64,000 nucleotides of DNA from Ferruginibacter sp. (lineage in GTDB: Bacteria; Bacteroidota; Bacteroidia; Chitinophagales; Chitinophagaceae), in assembly GCA_017983695.1 (NCBI GenBank), contig JAGOAX010000002.1:1-64000 (forward strand). The letters are read 5' to 3'. Made by a program: the position numbers and the translations under genes. Below the pieces are notes generated by a model, which did no database searches, was not told where the DNA came from, and saw nothing but the letters and a program-made list of their open reading frames with translations. Of this stretch, positions 53,543 to 62,000 are shown piece by piece. Position 1 is the stretch's first letter, and each line of letters opens with the position of its first letter.

Positions 53543-54772
53543 TTATTTTTTACGTCTTGTAATTTCTTTGCTTATCAACCCTAATTCTCTGCCTGTTTGC
53601 CCGGCAACAGAACTGTTTTCCTGTGCACGGCGCATTAAATATGGTATAACGTCTGCGATTGGCCCAAAAGGTAAATACTTACTTACAGAACAACCAGATT
53701 TTGCAAGGTTAAATGTAATATTATCACTCATACCATATAACTGGCTAAAATGTACATGAGGATGATTATGGGGTAATGCTTTTTTATCCAATAATTCTGT
53801 TGTATACAAATTACTGTATTCGTTGTGAGATGCTACTATAACGCTGATCTGATCGAGATGCTCAATACAGAATTCAACAGCAGCATTATAATCCTTGTCG
53901 CTTGATGCTTTATCAGGTTGTATTGGTGATGGGTAATTCATTGCTGCAGCCCTGTTTCTTTCCTTCTCCATATATGCGCCTCTTACCAGCTTTGCTCCAA
54001 GAATAAATTTTCTTTCTGCAGCTGCCACATGGGAATCTTTTAAAAACTGCAACCTGTCGTGCCGGTACATTTGTAATGTATTAAATACAACTGCCTTTGT
54101 TTTATTAAAAGTATCCATCATTAAAATAGTAAGTGCATCAACAGGATCCTGTATCCATGTTTCTTCTGCATCAATTAACACACCTATATTTTTAGCCGTT
54201 GCCTCTTCACAAATATGCAACATGCGCAACCTTACCCTATGCCATTCTTCTTTTTCTGCCGGCGTTAATAATTCAACTGCCGTAAGGTATCTTTTCATCA
54301 ACGTTCCCTCCGCAACATTCATAGCACTGTCTAATTTTTCCAGCAAAGCAAAACGGGCAAACCCTGTTACCTTAACACTCATAAACGGAATGTTTGCCTG
54401 TGTGGCAGCATATGCAATCACTTTTTTAAACTCATCCCTGGCATGTTCAAAATTCTCTTCCCCTTCTTTACCTTCTACACCATAATCCAAAATAACCTGC
54501 ACTTTATATTCCTCCAGCTTATCCGCAACTTTAGCAGTTTCTTCTAAAGTTTCGCCGCCTACAAATTGTTGAAAAATAGTTTTCCTTATCACGGTTTTGG
54601 TGAAAGGCAGTTTCCATTTAATTGCAACTGGTGTAACTTTTAGTCCTAAATTAACCAGCCATGGTTTACCCATAGAAGAAAAAAGAAAATGTGCTTTTTG
54701 TAACTGGCTGTCGTTTTTATATTCAAATGCAATTTCGGTATTATCGAAAGAAATGGTTTTGTTGTTATTCAT
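53543..54772 (-). CDS. Proline dehydrogenase
   Basis: A 409-residue flavin-dependent PRODH that oxidises proline to pyrroline-5-carboxylate. The barrel shows VILDYGVEGKEGEENFEHA, FMSVKVTGFARFALLEKL, the FAD/proline site KLVRGAYMEKER (Arg and Tyr), VIVASHNEYSN and the C-terminal YLPFGPIADVIPYLMRRAQEN with the active-site Arg pair. The monofunctional, eukaryote-like form common in Bacteroidota. The P5C dehydrogenase is encoded elsewhere. Confidence 0.94.
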   Translation of the reverse strand: MNNNKTISFDNTEIAFEYKNDSQLQKAHFLFSSMGKPWLVNLGLKVTPVAIKWKLPFTKTVIRKTIFQQFVGGETLEETAKVADKLEEYKVQVILDYGVEGKEGEENFEHARDEFKKVIAYAATQANIPFMSVKVTGFARFALLEKLDSAMNVAEGTLMKRYLTAVELLTPAEKEEWHRVRLRMLHICEEATAKNIGVLIDAEETWIQDPVDALTILMMDTFNKTKAVVFNTLQMYRHDRLQFLKDSHVAAAERKFILGAKLVRGAYMEKERNRAAAMNYPSPIQPDKASSDKDYNAAVEFCIEHLDQISVIVASHNEYSNLYTTELLDKKALPHNHPHVHFSQLYGMSDNITFNLAKSGCSVSKYLPFGPIADVIPYLMRRAQENSSVAGQTGRELGLISKEITRRKK

Positions 54773-54830
54773 AATATACTATTCTGTAATCAAAATTCGA
54801 TTAATGAATACGAACTACCAAATAAAACAA

Positions 54831-55547
54831 TTAAATAGCCTGGTGATTGAACGGTTGCAATACCATTTCGCTTACCACGCCGCTGTCGGGCTGCTGGCAT
54901 AAAAACCAAATTGCTTTAGCTGCTTCTTCTGTCTGCACCATTTTATCTCTTTGCACTCTTAAATCAATCGTATCCCAAAAAGGAGAATCCACACCACCTA
55001 AAAACAAATTGGTGATACGTATGTCTGTTCTTTTCAATTCTTCTCTTATACTTTGCATCATACCCACCAAACCATATTTACTGGCGCTATAGGCGGCGGC
55101 ACCGGTCATGGGCACTTTACCCAATACACCCGGTATATTAATAATTAATCCTTTTTTTACTTCTTTCATAGCAGGCAAAAAAGCTTTAATCAATAAAAAA
55201 GGAGCATACAAATTATAGTTAATCGAACGCAGAAAATCCGTTTCATCCAGTGTCTCCATTGTTTTTATAATACCAATACCAGCGGCATTAACTAAAATAT
55301 CTATACTGGTAAATTCCTGAAAATATTTTTCTTTTAATGCCTCTACTTCTGCCGGTTGAGAAATATCCAACACAAAAGTTCTTTCATCATGCACACCACA
55401 ATCATTAGCTACCTGCTGCAGCTTTGTTTCATTTCTGCCTGTTAAAAAAACATTTGCTCCACCTGCTGCTAGTAGTTTAGCAGTTTTAGAACCTATACCA
55501 CCAGTTGCACCAACCAACAGAACATTTTTTCCTTTTAAAGTTTCCAT
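54831..55547 (-). CDS. Short-chain dehydrogenase/reductase
   Basis: A 238-residue SDR. NAD(P) motif LVGATGGIGSKTAKLL (about residue 11), NNAG-equivalent VNAAGIGI, and catalytic YSASKYGLVG (Tyr and Lys). The substrate is unknown. In other Bacteroidota such an SDR often lies near the DUF2256/TIGR03643 pair, as here, but it is divergent from them by about 126 nt. Confidence 0.9.
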   Translation of the reverse strand: METLKGKNVLLVGATGGIGSKTAKLLAAGGANVFLTGRNETKLQQVANDCGVHDERTFVLDISQPAEVEALKEKYFQEFTSIDILVNAAGIGIIKTMETLDETDFLRSINYNLYAPFLLIKAFLPAMKEVKKGLIINIPGVLGKVPMTGAAAYSASKYGLVGMMQSIREELKRTDIRITNLFLGGVDSPFWDTIDLRVQRDKMVQTEEAAKAIWFLCQQPDSGVVSEMVLQPFNHQAI

Positions 55548-55673
55548 AATCAGTTATTTAAGATTAGTAAACAATGTCGCTGTCATTTTGTTTAATTACA
55601 ATAAATAATTTAACGTAACCGCTCAATATAAATATCCGTAAACCCTAAAACATTTATTTATAATTGGTATTAA

Positions 55674-55814
55674 ATGAAACAAAAAAAGAAAGCTGATCTG
55701 CCTGTAAAAATTTGTATTGCCTGCAACCGTTCTTTTACCTGGCGCAAAAAATGGGAAAAAGTGTGGGACAAAGTAAAATACTGCAGCGATAAATGCAGAA
55801 AAAATAAATCGTAA
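55674..55814 (+). CDS. DUF2256 protein
   Basis: A 46-residue protein with the DUF2256 pattern: KICIACNRSFTWRKKWEK then VKYCSDKCRKNK, four Cys in two CxxC/CxxxC pairs that may bind zinc. The family often lies beside cryptochrome/photolyase genes and TIGR03643 genes; its function is unknown. The stop codon TAA is directly followed by the ATG of the next gene. Confidence 0.88.
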   Translation: MKQKKKADLPVKICIACNRSFTWRKKWEKVWDKVKYCSDKCRKNKS

Positions 55815-56096
55815 ATGAGTACCGCAAGTTTAACTATAAAAGATACTGACCGCATAATAGAAATGGCATGGGAAGACCGTACAACTTTTGAAACCATTGA
55901 AATACAATTTGGTTTAAAAGAAAAAGAAGTGATCGCATTAATGCGGAAAGAAATGAAAGCCAGCAGTTTTAAAATGTGGCGTAAAAGAACCAATGGCAGA
56001 AACACCAAACATACCACACTACGCAACAATGCGGTAACCCGTTTTAAATGTAAACTGCAGAAAACAATAACCCTTAATAAAATATCAAAAAGATAA
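55815..56096 (+). CDS. TIGR03643 family protein (DUF2805)
   Basis: A 93-residue protein: DTDRIIEMAWEDRTTFETIE, FGLKEKEVIALMRKEMKASS and the FKMWRKRTNGRNTKH motif that defines the family. The N-terminal part looks like a helix-turn-helix. It starts on the base after the DUF2256 stop, so the pair is translated together. Its function is unknown. Confidence 0.88.
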   Translation: MSTASLTIKDTDRIIEMAWEDRTTFETIEIQFGLKEKEVIALMRKEMKASSFKMWRKRTNGRNTKHTTLRNNAVTRFKCKLQKTITLNKISKR

Positions 56097-56181
56097 AATC
56101 AACTTGAGCTGCTAATTAAAATATTACAGGAGTAACTATTTTTTTAAATTTACAGGCAGGTGCCTTAGCCGTAAATCGGCT

Positions 56182-56189
56182 TATATTTG
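56182..56189 (+). promoter_or_regulatory. -7 promoter box of the acyl-CoA thioesterase gene
   Basis: TATATTTG, 12 nt before the ATG at 56202. The TTG inside it was an alternative start but is better explained as promoter. Confidence 0.55.
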
Positions 56190-56201
56190 CAAAAATTTTT
56201 T

Positions 56202-56714
56202 ATGGATAAGAAAGCTAGTGAATCGGTGGTGGTAATGACAGAATTGGTATTACCTAACGATACCAATACATTTGGTAATTTAATGGGTGGCCGTTTAATG
56301 TACTGGATGGACATCGCTGCTGCCCTGGCTGCCATGAAGCATTGCAGCGCTCCTGTTGTAACAGCATCTGTAGATAATATTTCATTTGAAAGCCCAATTA
56401 AATTAGGCAATGTGGTACATATTGAAGCCAAAGTAACAAGGGCATTTAACAGCAGCATGGAAGTACATATGAATGTTTGGGGCGAAGATGCCATTCAGCA
56501 ATATAAATACAAGAGCAACGAAGCCTATTATACTTTTGTATCGCTTGATCCCAACAACAAACCAAGAAAAGTAAATCAACTGATCCCTGAAACTGAAGAA
56601 GAAAAAAAATTATTTGAAGGCGCTTTAAGAAGAAGGCAATTACGATTGGTATTAGGAGGAAAAATGAAAGCTCAGGATGCAGATGAATTGAAAGCATTAT
56701 TTTCAAAAACATAA
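56202..56714 (+). CDS. Acyl-CoA thioesterase, hotdog fold (YciA/BFIT type)
   Basis: A 170-residue thioesterase that hydrolyses acyl-CoA. The family motif NTFGNLMGGRLMYWMDIAAALAA (in two parts) contains the catalytic Asn-Asp region, followed by SVDNISFESPIKLGNVVHIEA. The start at 56202 (MDKKASESVV) follows a promoter box. The C-terminal tail (EKKLFEGALRRRQLRLVL) is usual for this group. Confidence 0.92.
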   Translation: MDKKASESVVVMTELVLPNDTNTFGNLMGGRLMYWMDIAAALAAMKHCSAPVVTASVDNISFESPIKLGNVVHIEAKVTRAFNSSMEVHMNVWGEDAIQQYKYKSNEAYYTFVSLDPNNKPRKVNQLIPETEEEKKLFEGALRRRQLRLVLGGKMKAQDADELKALFSKT

Positions 56715-56804
56715 TAGTTGTTCGGTACTATAATCAAAAAGTGATTGATAACTTACAGAGGAAAAAGCAAAAAGTACAGAGAGAATCAGTTTGAATATTG
56801 CATT

Positions 56805-57572
56805 TTATTTTTTCATCACTTCCTCTTTGTGATTTTCTTTAATCATAAATTTTTTACTTTGCTCAATAGCATCCATCACTGTTGCCAAAATATTTTCGGT
56901 AGTATCGTTGTAATCAATTTGCAAGGGTTCCTTAAAAGTAACTGTCAATAGCGTTCCTTTCTTTTTAAACTTCAACCCCTTTTTATTAAAGGCTCTCCAA
57001 AAACCACTTATAACAACCGGAATAACAACCGGCTTATGATGTTTAATTATAAATGCTGTACCCTTTCTGCCGGGAGCAAAAGGCTTTGTGGTACCCTGCG
57101 GAAAGGTAATCACCCAATTATTTTGTAAAGCTCTTTCTATTTTCCTGGTATCCGCAGGATCTAATCCACGTCTTACTTCCTGCCCCCCACTGTTCCATGT
57201 ACGTTTAACAGTTATAGCTCCTGCCAGGCTGAATAATTTACTTATCAGGTTGCTTTTCATAGTTTCTTCTGCGGCTACATATTTTACTCTTGTAAATGGC
57301 CACAACAAATAATAAGGTATACCCAACTTATATTTTCTGCGCCAGCTTACTGCACAAAAAATATGTAAAAAAGTTATTACCTCCGCAAAATAAGTTTGAT
57401 GATTACTTACAAATAAAACATTCTGTTTCGGGAGGTTTTGCAGACTTTCCATCCCTTTAATCTCAAGTTTGTTGATTAAATTAATTCCCGGGTAAGAAAA
57501 TAAACCAATTATTGCATAAACAGTTCCTTTAACCAATTTCGATTCCTTAAAATCAGCAAGCCATTGTTTCAT
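56805..57572 (-). CDS. 1-acyl-sn-glycerol-3-phosphate acyltransferase family protein
   Basis: A 255-residue PlsC-like acyltransferase that would make phosphatidic acid or a related lipid. Motif I is SNHQTYFAEVI: the His is present, but the usual acidic residue four positions later (HX4D) is replaced, and a Glu lies six positions after the His. Motif III is FPQGTTKPFAPGRKGTA and motif IV is VVIPVVISG. One N-terminal hydrophobic segment anchors it (about residues 17-33). The altered motif I may be a Bacteroidota subgroup trait. Confidence 0.87.
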   Translation of the reverse strand: MKQWLADFKESKLVKGTVYAIIGLFSYPGINLINKLEIKGMESLQNLPKQNVLFVSNHQTYFAEVITFLHIFCAVSWRRKYKLGIPYYLLWPFTRVKYVAAEETMKSNLISKLFSLAGAITVKRTWNSGGQEVRRGLDPADTRKIERALQNNWVITFPQGTTKPFAPGRKGTAFIIKHHKPVVIPVVISGFWRAFNKKGLKFKKKGTLLTVTFKEPLQIDYNDTTENILATVMDAIEQSKKFMIKENHKEEVMKK

Positions 57573-57669
57573 TGCAAATAAATTATTTTTCCTTACAGTT
57601 AATGTAAATTACCGGGCTGTTGTAAATGATAAAAATAGTTTAACCACCCAAACCTGTTTATGAAGTTAA

Positions 57670-57677
57670 TATATTTG
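57670..57677 (+). promoter_or_regulatory. -7 promoter box of the HAD phosphatase gene
   Basis: TATATTTG, 5 nt before the ATG at 57683, implying a nearly leaderless mRNA. No clear -33 box. Confidence 0.5.
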
Positions 57678-57682
57678 CAACT

Positions 57683-58339
57683 ATGCAACTGAATACTGTA
57701 ATTTTTGATATGGATGGCCTGTTGATAGATTCTGAACCGCTTTGGAATGAAGCCGCAGCAGAGATATTTTTCAGTTATGGAATAAAATTGACACCCCAAC
57801 AATATGCCATAACAACCGGTTTACGAACCAAAGAATTTATTCAATTTTGGTTTAGTCATTTTAAAAACCCTCAACAAAATATTGATTCTGTTGAAAAAAA
57901 TATAATAGAAAAAGTAATCGCACTCGTTTTACAAAAAGGAAAACCTATGGCAGGGCTTTCGCATATTTTTAATTTTTTTATTGACAGAAATTTTAAAATC
58001 GGCCTTGCCTCCTCTTCTCCTGTTAAATTAATAGATGTTGTTGTTGATCATTTGCAAATCCGCAACCACTTACATGCAATAGCCTCTGCAGAAAATTTAT
58101 TACACGGTAAACCCCATCCGGAAGTTTATTTAAACTGTGCAGCAACATTAAGTACACCACCTGCTGCATGTATTTGTTTTGAAGATTCGTACTATGGCAT
58201 GATTGCTGTAAAAGCAGCCGGGATGAAATGCATAGTTGTACCTGATGCTAAAACCAATAAAGACCCCAGGTGGGGTGCAGCCGATCTCAAAATTTCCTCT
58301 TTACTTAATTTTAACGAATTACTGTTACAGACAATTTAG
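57683..58339 (+). CDS. HAD-superfamily hexose/hexitol phosphatase (HxpB/YniC-like)
   Basis: A 218-residue HAD subfamily IA phosphatase. Motif I is FDMDGLLIDSEPLWNEA, motif II Ser is in LASSSPVKL, motif III Lys in HGKPHPEVYLN, and motif IV acids in CFEDSYYGMIAVKAAGM. The SEPLW signature and cap sequence match the 2-deoxyglucose-6-phosphate / hexitol phosphatase group, which removes toxic sugar phosphates. The exact substrate is not proven. Confidence 0.9.
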   Translation: MQLNTVIFDMDGLLIDSEPLWNEAAAEIFFSYGIKLTPQQYAITTGLRTKEFIQFWFSHFKNPQQNIDSVEKNIIEKVIALVLQKGKPMAGLSHIFNFFIDRNFKIGLASSSPVKLIDVVVDHLQIRNHLHAIASAENLLHGKPHPEVYLNCAATLSTPPAACICFEDSYYGMIAVKAAGMKCIVVPDAKTNKDPRWGAADLKISSLLNFNELLLQTI

Positions 58340-58577
58340 ATATATTCATTATATCATAAATACTTTATTGTAATAGGGTAAAGCCGGCTCAATATTATAA
58401 GTTGATAAAGCCTTTAAAAAATCGTTTGTAAAAAACAGAGGGAAATTTTTATAATTTTAAGTTAAAGTTATTACCTTTAGTTTCTCACTACAGAACAGCA
58501 CTGCTTTAATACCAAAACAAGTACAAGTACTATCAAGGCATGCTTTCATGTAACAAATTAACTAAAACCATTTTATT

Positions 58578-59015
58578 ATGCACAAAAAAACTACTTCAAA
58601 AGGCAGTAACGTCTTTTTGTTAAAAGCAATTTTAACAACGTTGATTTTAGGCTTTGCTTTTCAGTTTTCATTTGCCCAGAAACAGGCGGCCAGCGCCGGT
58701 AAATCGGCAGCTTTCCCCAACAAACAACAGAAAATAGCTGCAGCTAAGCCTGCTCCTGCACCAACAAAGGAGCAGATTAAAGCTAACCCAAAGCTTGAAC
58801 AAAGCAATGCTGGTGTAACAGCTGCTTTTAGTGATGCAGTAAAAAATGAGCCGGCGCTTCAGGTTCAACCAGCAGCCAAAGACATCAGTAAAAAGAAAGG
58901 TGCTGTAAAACCTGTAGATAATAATGCAGCCCCTGCACCTGCTGCAAAAACTGCTGCCGAAATTGAAAAAAAGAAAGCTTTACACAAAGCGGCTTTTAAA
59001 TCTAAAAGCAAATAA
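58578..59015 (+). CDS. Small secreted Ala/Lys/Pro-rich protein
   Basis: A 145-residue protein with a signal peptide (cleavage after SFAQ, about residue 34) and a low-complexity basic remainder rich in Ala, Lys, Pro and Gln (for example AAKPAPAPTKEQIKANPK). I do not recognise a family. The start of the giant P-domain protein lies 35 nt downstream, so co-transcription is likely; it could be an accessory or cell-wall-interacting factor. Confidence 0.7.
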   Translation: MHKKTTSKGSNVFLLKAILTTLILGFAFQFSFAQKQAASAGKSAAFPNKQQKIAAAKPAPAPTKEQIKANPKLEQSNAGVTAAFSDAVKNEPALQVQPAAKDISKKKGAVKPVDNNAAPAPAAKTAAEIEKKKALHKAAFKSKSK

Positions 59016-59050
59016 TACTTTAACTCTCTTTATTTAACTAAAACTGAATT

Positions 59051-62000
59051 ATGAAACTGACAACTACCTTAAATAAATTAAGGCCGTTCTTTGCAAAAAT
59101 GCTGCCCCTATTGATTTTAGCAGCATTTTCTGTTTGTACAGTAAATGCCCAGCAATATATAAATGGTAACCTGGGTACCGGTACAACATCAAAGAGTGGA
59201 GTAGCAGCACCAGCTGGTACCCAATGGCATGAAATGCAAAACAATGCAGGAAACACAACTCAGACCAATGTTTCTATTGCGTTTGATAACTCCCCGGTAC
59301 TTGGTAGTTCCAGGGTAGCAGATAACTTTACTGTACCTGCCGGTGTATCCTGGAATATTAATAAAATGACTTTTTACGCTGTGGTTTTACCACCGCCTCC
59401 GGGCACTTCTCCTATTACAGCGGTAAGAGTTATTATCCGTGATGCAAGCCCGGTTGGTGCATCTAATATTATTTATGGAGATTTGACAACAAACAGGTTG
59501 TCTGCATCTTCTTTTTCAAATGTTTATACAATTGCAAATTCCCAGGTACCAGCTCCTGGTACCACTCCAAATCAAAACTTTGTGGTTTGGAAAGTTGAGG
59601 CTGCAGTATCTGCAAACTTAGCTCCTGGAAATTATTGGGTAGAATGGCAATGCGTAGGTGGTACAGGGCAAAGAGTTTTTGCCTTGATGAGCCAGCCTGT
59701 TAATGCCAGAACATTACCTGGCTATAACGCCGTGAGTACATTTAATGGCGGCCCATGGCAAGCTGTACTGGATGGTGGTAACCCTGCCAGTGCACCGGAT
59801 GTAGCTGTAGATTTCTGTTATGGAATAGATTATGTTGCTGCTCCTTGTCTTGATCCAACAGCATCTGTATTAAGCCAGGTTCAAATACCAACAGGTACTG
59901 TAAACTTGATCAATGAAGGTTTTGAAGGTGCTGTTCCGCCAGCTGGATGGAATGTTTTAAATAATAGTGCTCCGCTTGGAGTTACCGGTTGGTCACAAAC
60001 CAATTCAACTGTATTTCCCCCTCAAAGCGGTGTAGGTAAAATCTCTGCCAACTTTAATAATACAGGTAATCTTGGAACAATCAGTAACTGGTTATTTGCA
60101 CCAGCTGTAACTTTAAAAAATGGAGATAAATTCACGTTTTACACCCGTACAACTACCGGGGCATTCCCCGACAGGTTACAGGTTAGGATGAGTACCAACG
60201 GGGCAAGTACCAATGTTGGTGCTACTGCTACATCTGTTGGTGATTATACGAATTTATTATTGGACATTAACCCCACTTATACTTCTACCGGATATCCTAC
60301 AGCATGGACTCAATTTACCCTTACTATGTCTGGTTTACCGGCAGCAGGTGTATCCGGCCGTTTAGCTTTCCGTTATTTTGTAGAGGGTGCAGGGCTTGCA
60401 GGTGCCAATTCTGATTTTATTGGTATTGATAATGCCGTGTATTCAACTCAAACATTTGGCGATCCTTTAACCTGTACAGGTTCTACAGCCAATTTAAAAG
60501 TTGATATTACAGGAGGAAACTCTCCATATAAAGTAGTTATTAATGCTGCTCCAGGAGGTAACTTTACTGTAAACAATTATATTAGTGGTTCAAGTATACC
60601 AGTAACACCAACAGCCAGCACAACATATACTTTGGTATCTGTTACAGGTTGCGGAGTTGGTACTGGTAATACCGGTACAGTAACCATTACACCAATAGCA
60701 ACAACCACACAGCCATTAATAATTACTGCGGCACCCAGCACCACGCTATGTGCAGGCGACCCAACATTATTATCTGTTGCAGGCGCCCCAACAGCTGGAA
60801 CTTCGGTTACTGCTTCAGGACCAATTGCTGTTGCAATCCCTGATAATAATGCAACAGGTGTATCTACAACTTTAAATGTTGCCGGTATTCCTCCAGCAGC
60901 TACTGCAACTGGCGTTGGTGTTTTATTTAATATTACACATACCTGGGATGGTGATTTGAGGATATTCCTGAAATCTCCAAATAACCAAGTATTAAACCTT
61001 GTAAATGCAAAAGGTGGATCAGCTAATAATTTTGTAAATACAAATATTACATCCACTGCTACTACACCTATCCCTGCTGCAGGTGCACCATATACAGGCA
61101 CATATATGCCTGATGGTTCTTTGGCAGCACTTGCTCCTGCAGGATACACACCTACAGCAACTAACTTTACTCCGTTATATGCCACAAATGGTACATGGGG
61201 ATTTGGGGTAAGAGATGGCGCTGGAGGTGATGTTGGAACAATTACAAACTGGACTTTGACCATTAATTATGCAATTCCTGCAGGACCACTTCCGGGAGGT
61301 TATACATTCTTATGGTCACCTGCGGCCGGTTTAAGTAGCACTACTTCAAATCCTACAGCTGCTTCTCCAATGACCACTACTACATATACGGTTATGGGTA
61401 CAGCCCCGGGTGGTTGTCAAACAACAGCTACTTATACAGTTAATGTAAATCAGCTGCCGGCTATTACTTCTAATCCATCTAACCTTACGGTATGTGATGG
61501 TACAGTAGCTACATTTACTGCTGTAGGAACTGGTGCAGGTGCAGCCTTCCAATGGCAGGTTAGCACTAACAATGGTACTACATGGACAAATATTCCAGCT
61601 GGTGCTCCATATACAGGTATAAATTCAGGTACTTTAACCATTAGCCCGGCATCTACTTCAATGAGTGGTTACCGTTACCGTATGGTTGTTTCAGGTACTT
61701 GTCCACCTGCAGTTAACTCTACAGGCGCAATACTTACTGTTAATTCATTGCCGGTTATTACTTATACACCTGCAAGCCCAATTTGTGGCGGTATAGCAGG
61801 TGTTAATGGTACACAGATTACTGCAGGATCATCGGCTCCGCCAATACCTGGTTCGGTTACAGTAAGTTCAGGTACTATCAGCATTCCTGTTCCGGATAAC
61901 TCTACAACAGGTGCTAATCATGTATTAAATGTTGCAACCGTACCAGCCAATGCAACTGTGGTTGGTGCAAGAGTAACGCTCAATATGACACATACCTGGA

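Noticed and set aside
60577..61263. Minus-strand 228-residue frame
   Set aside because: Antisense shadow of the giant P-domain gene; valine/proline-rich low complexity with no family pattern. The same holds for the minus frames at 61346-62109 and 63725.
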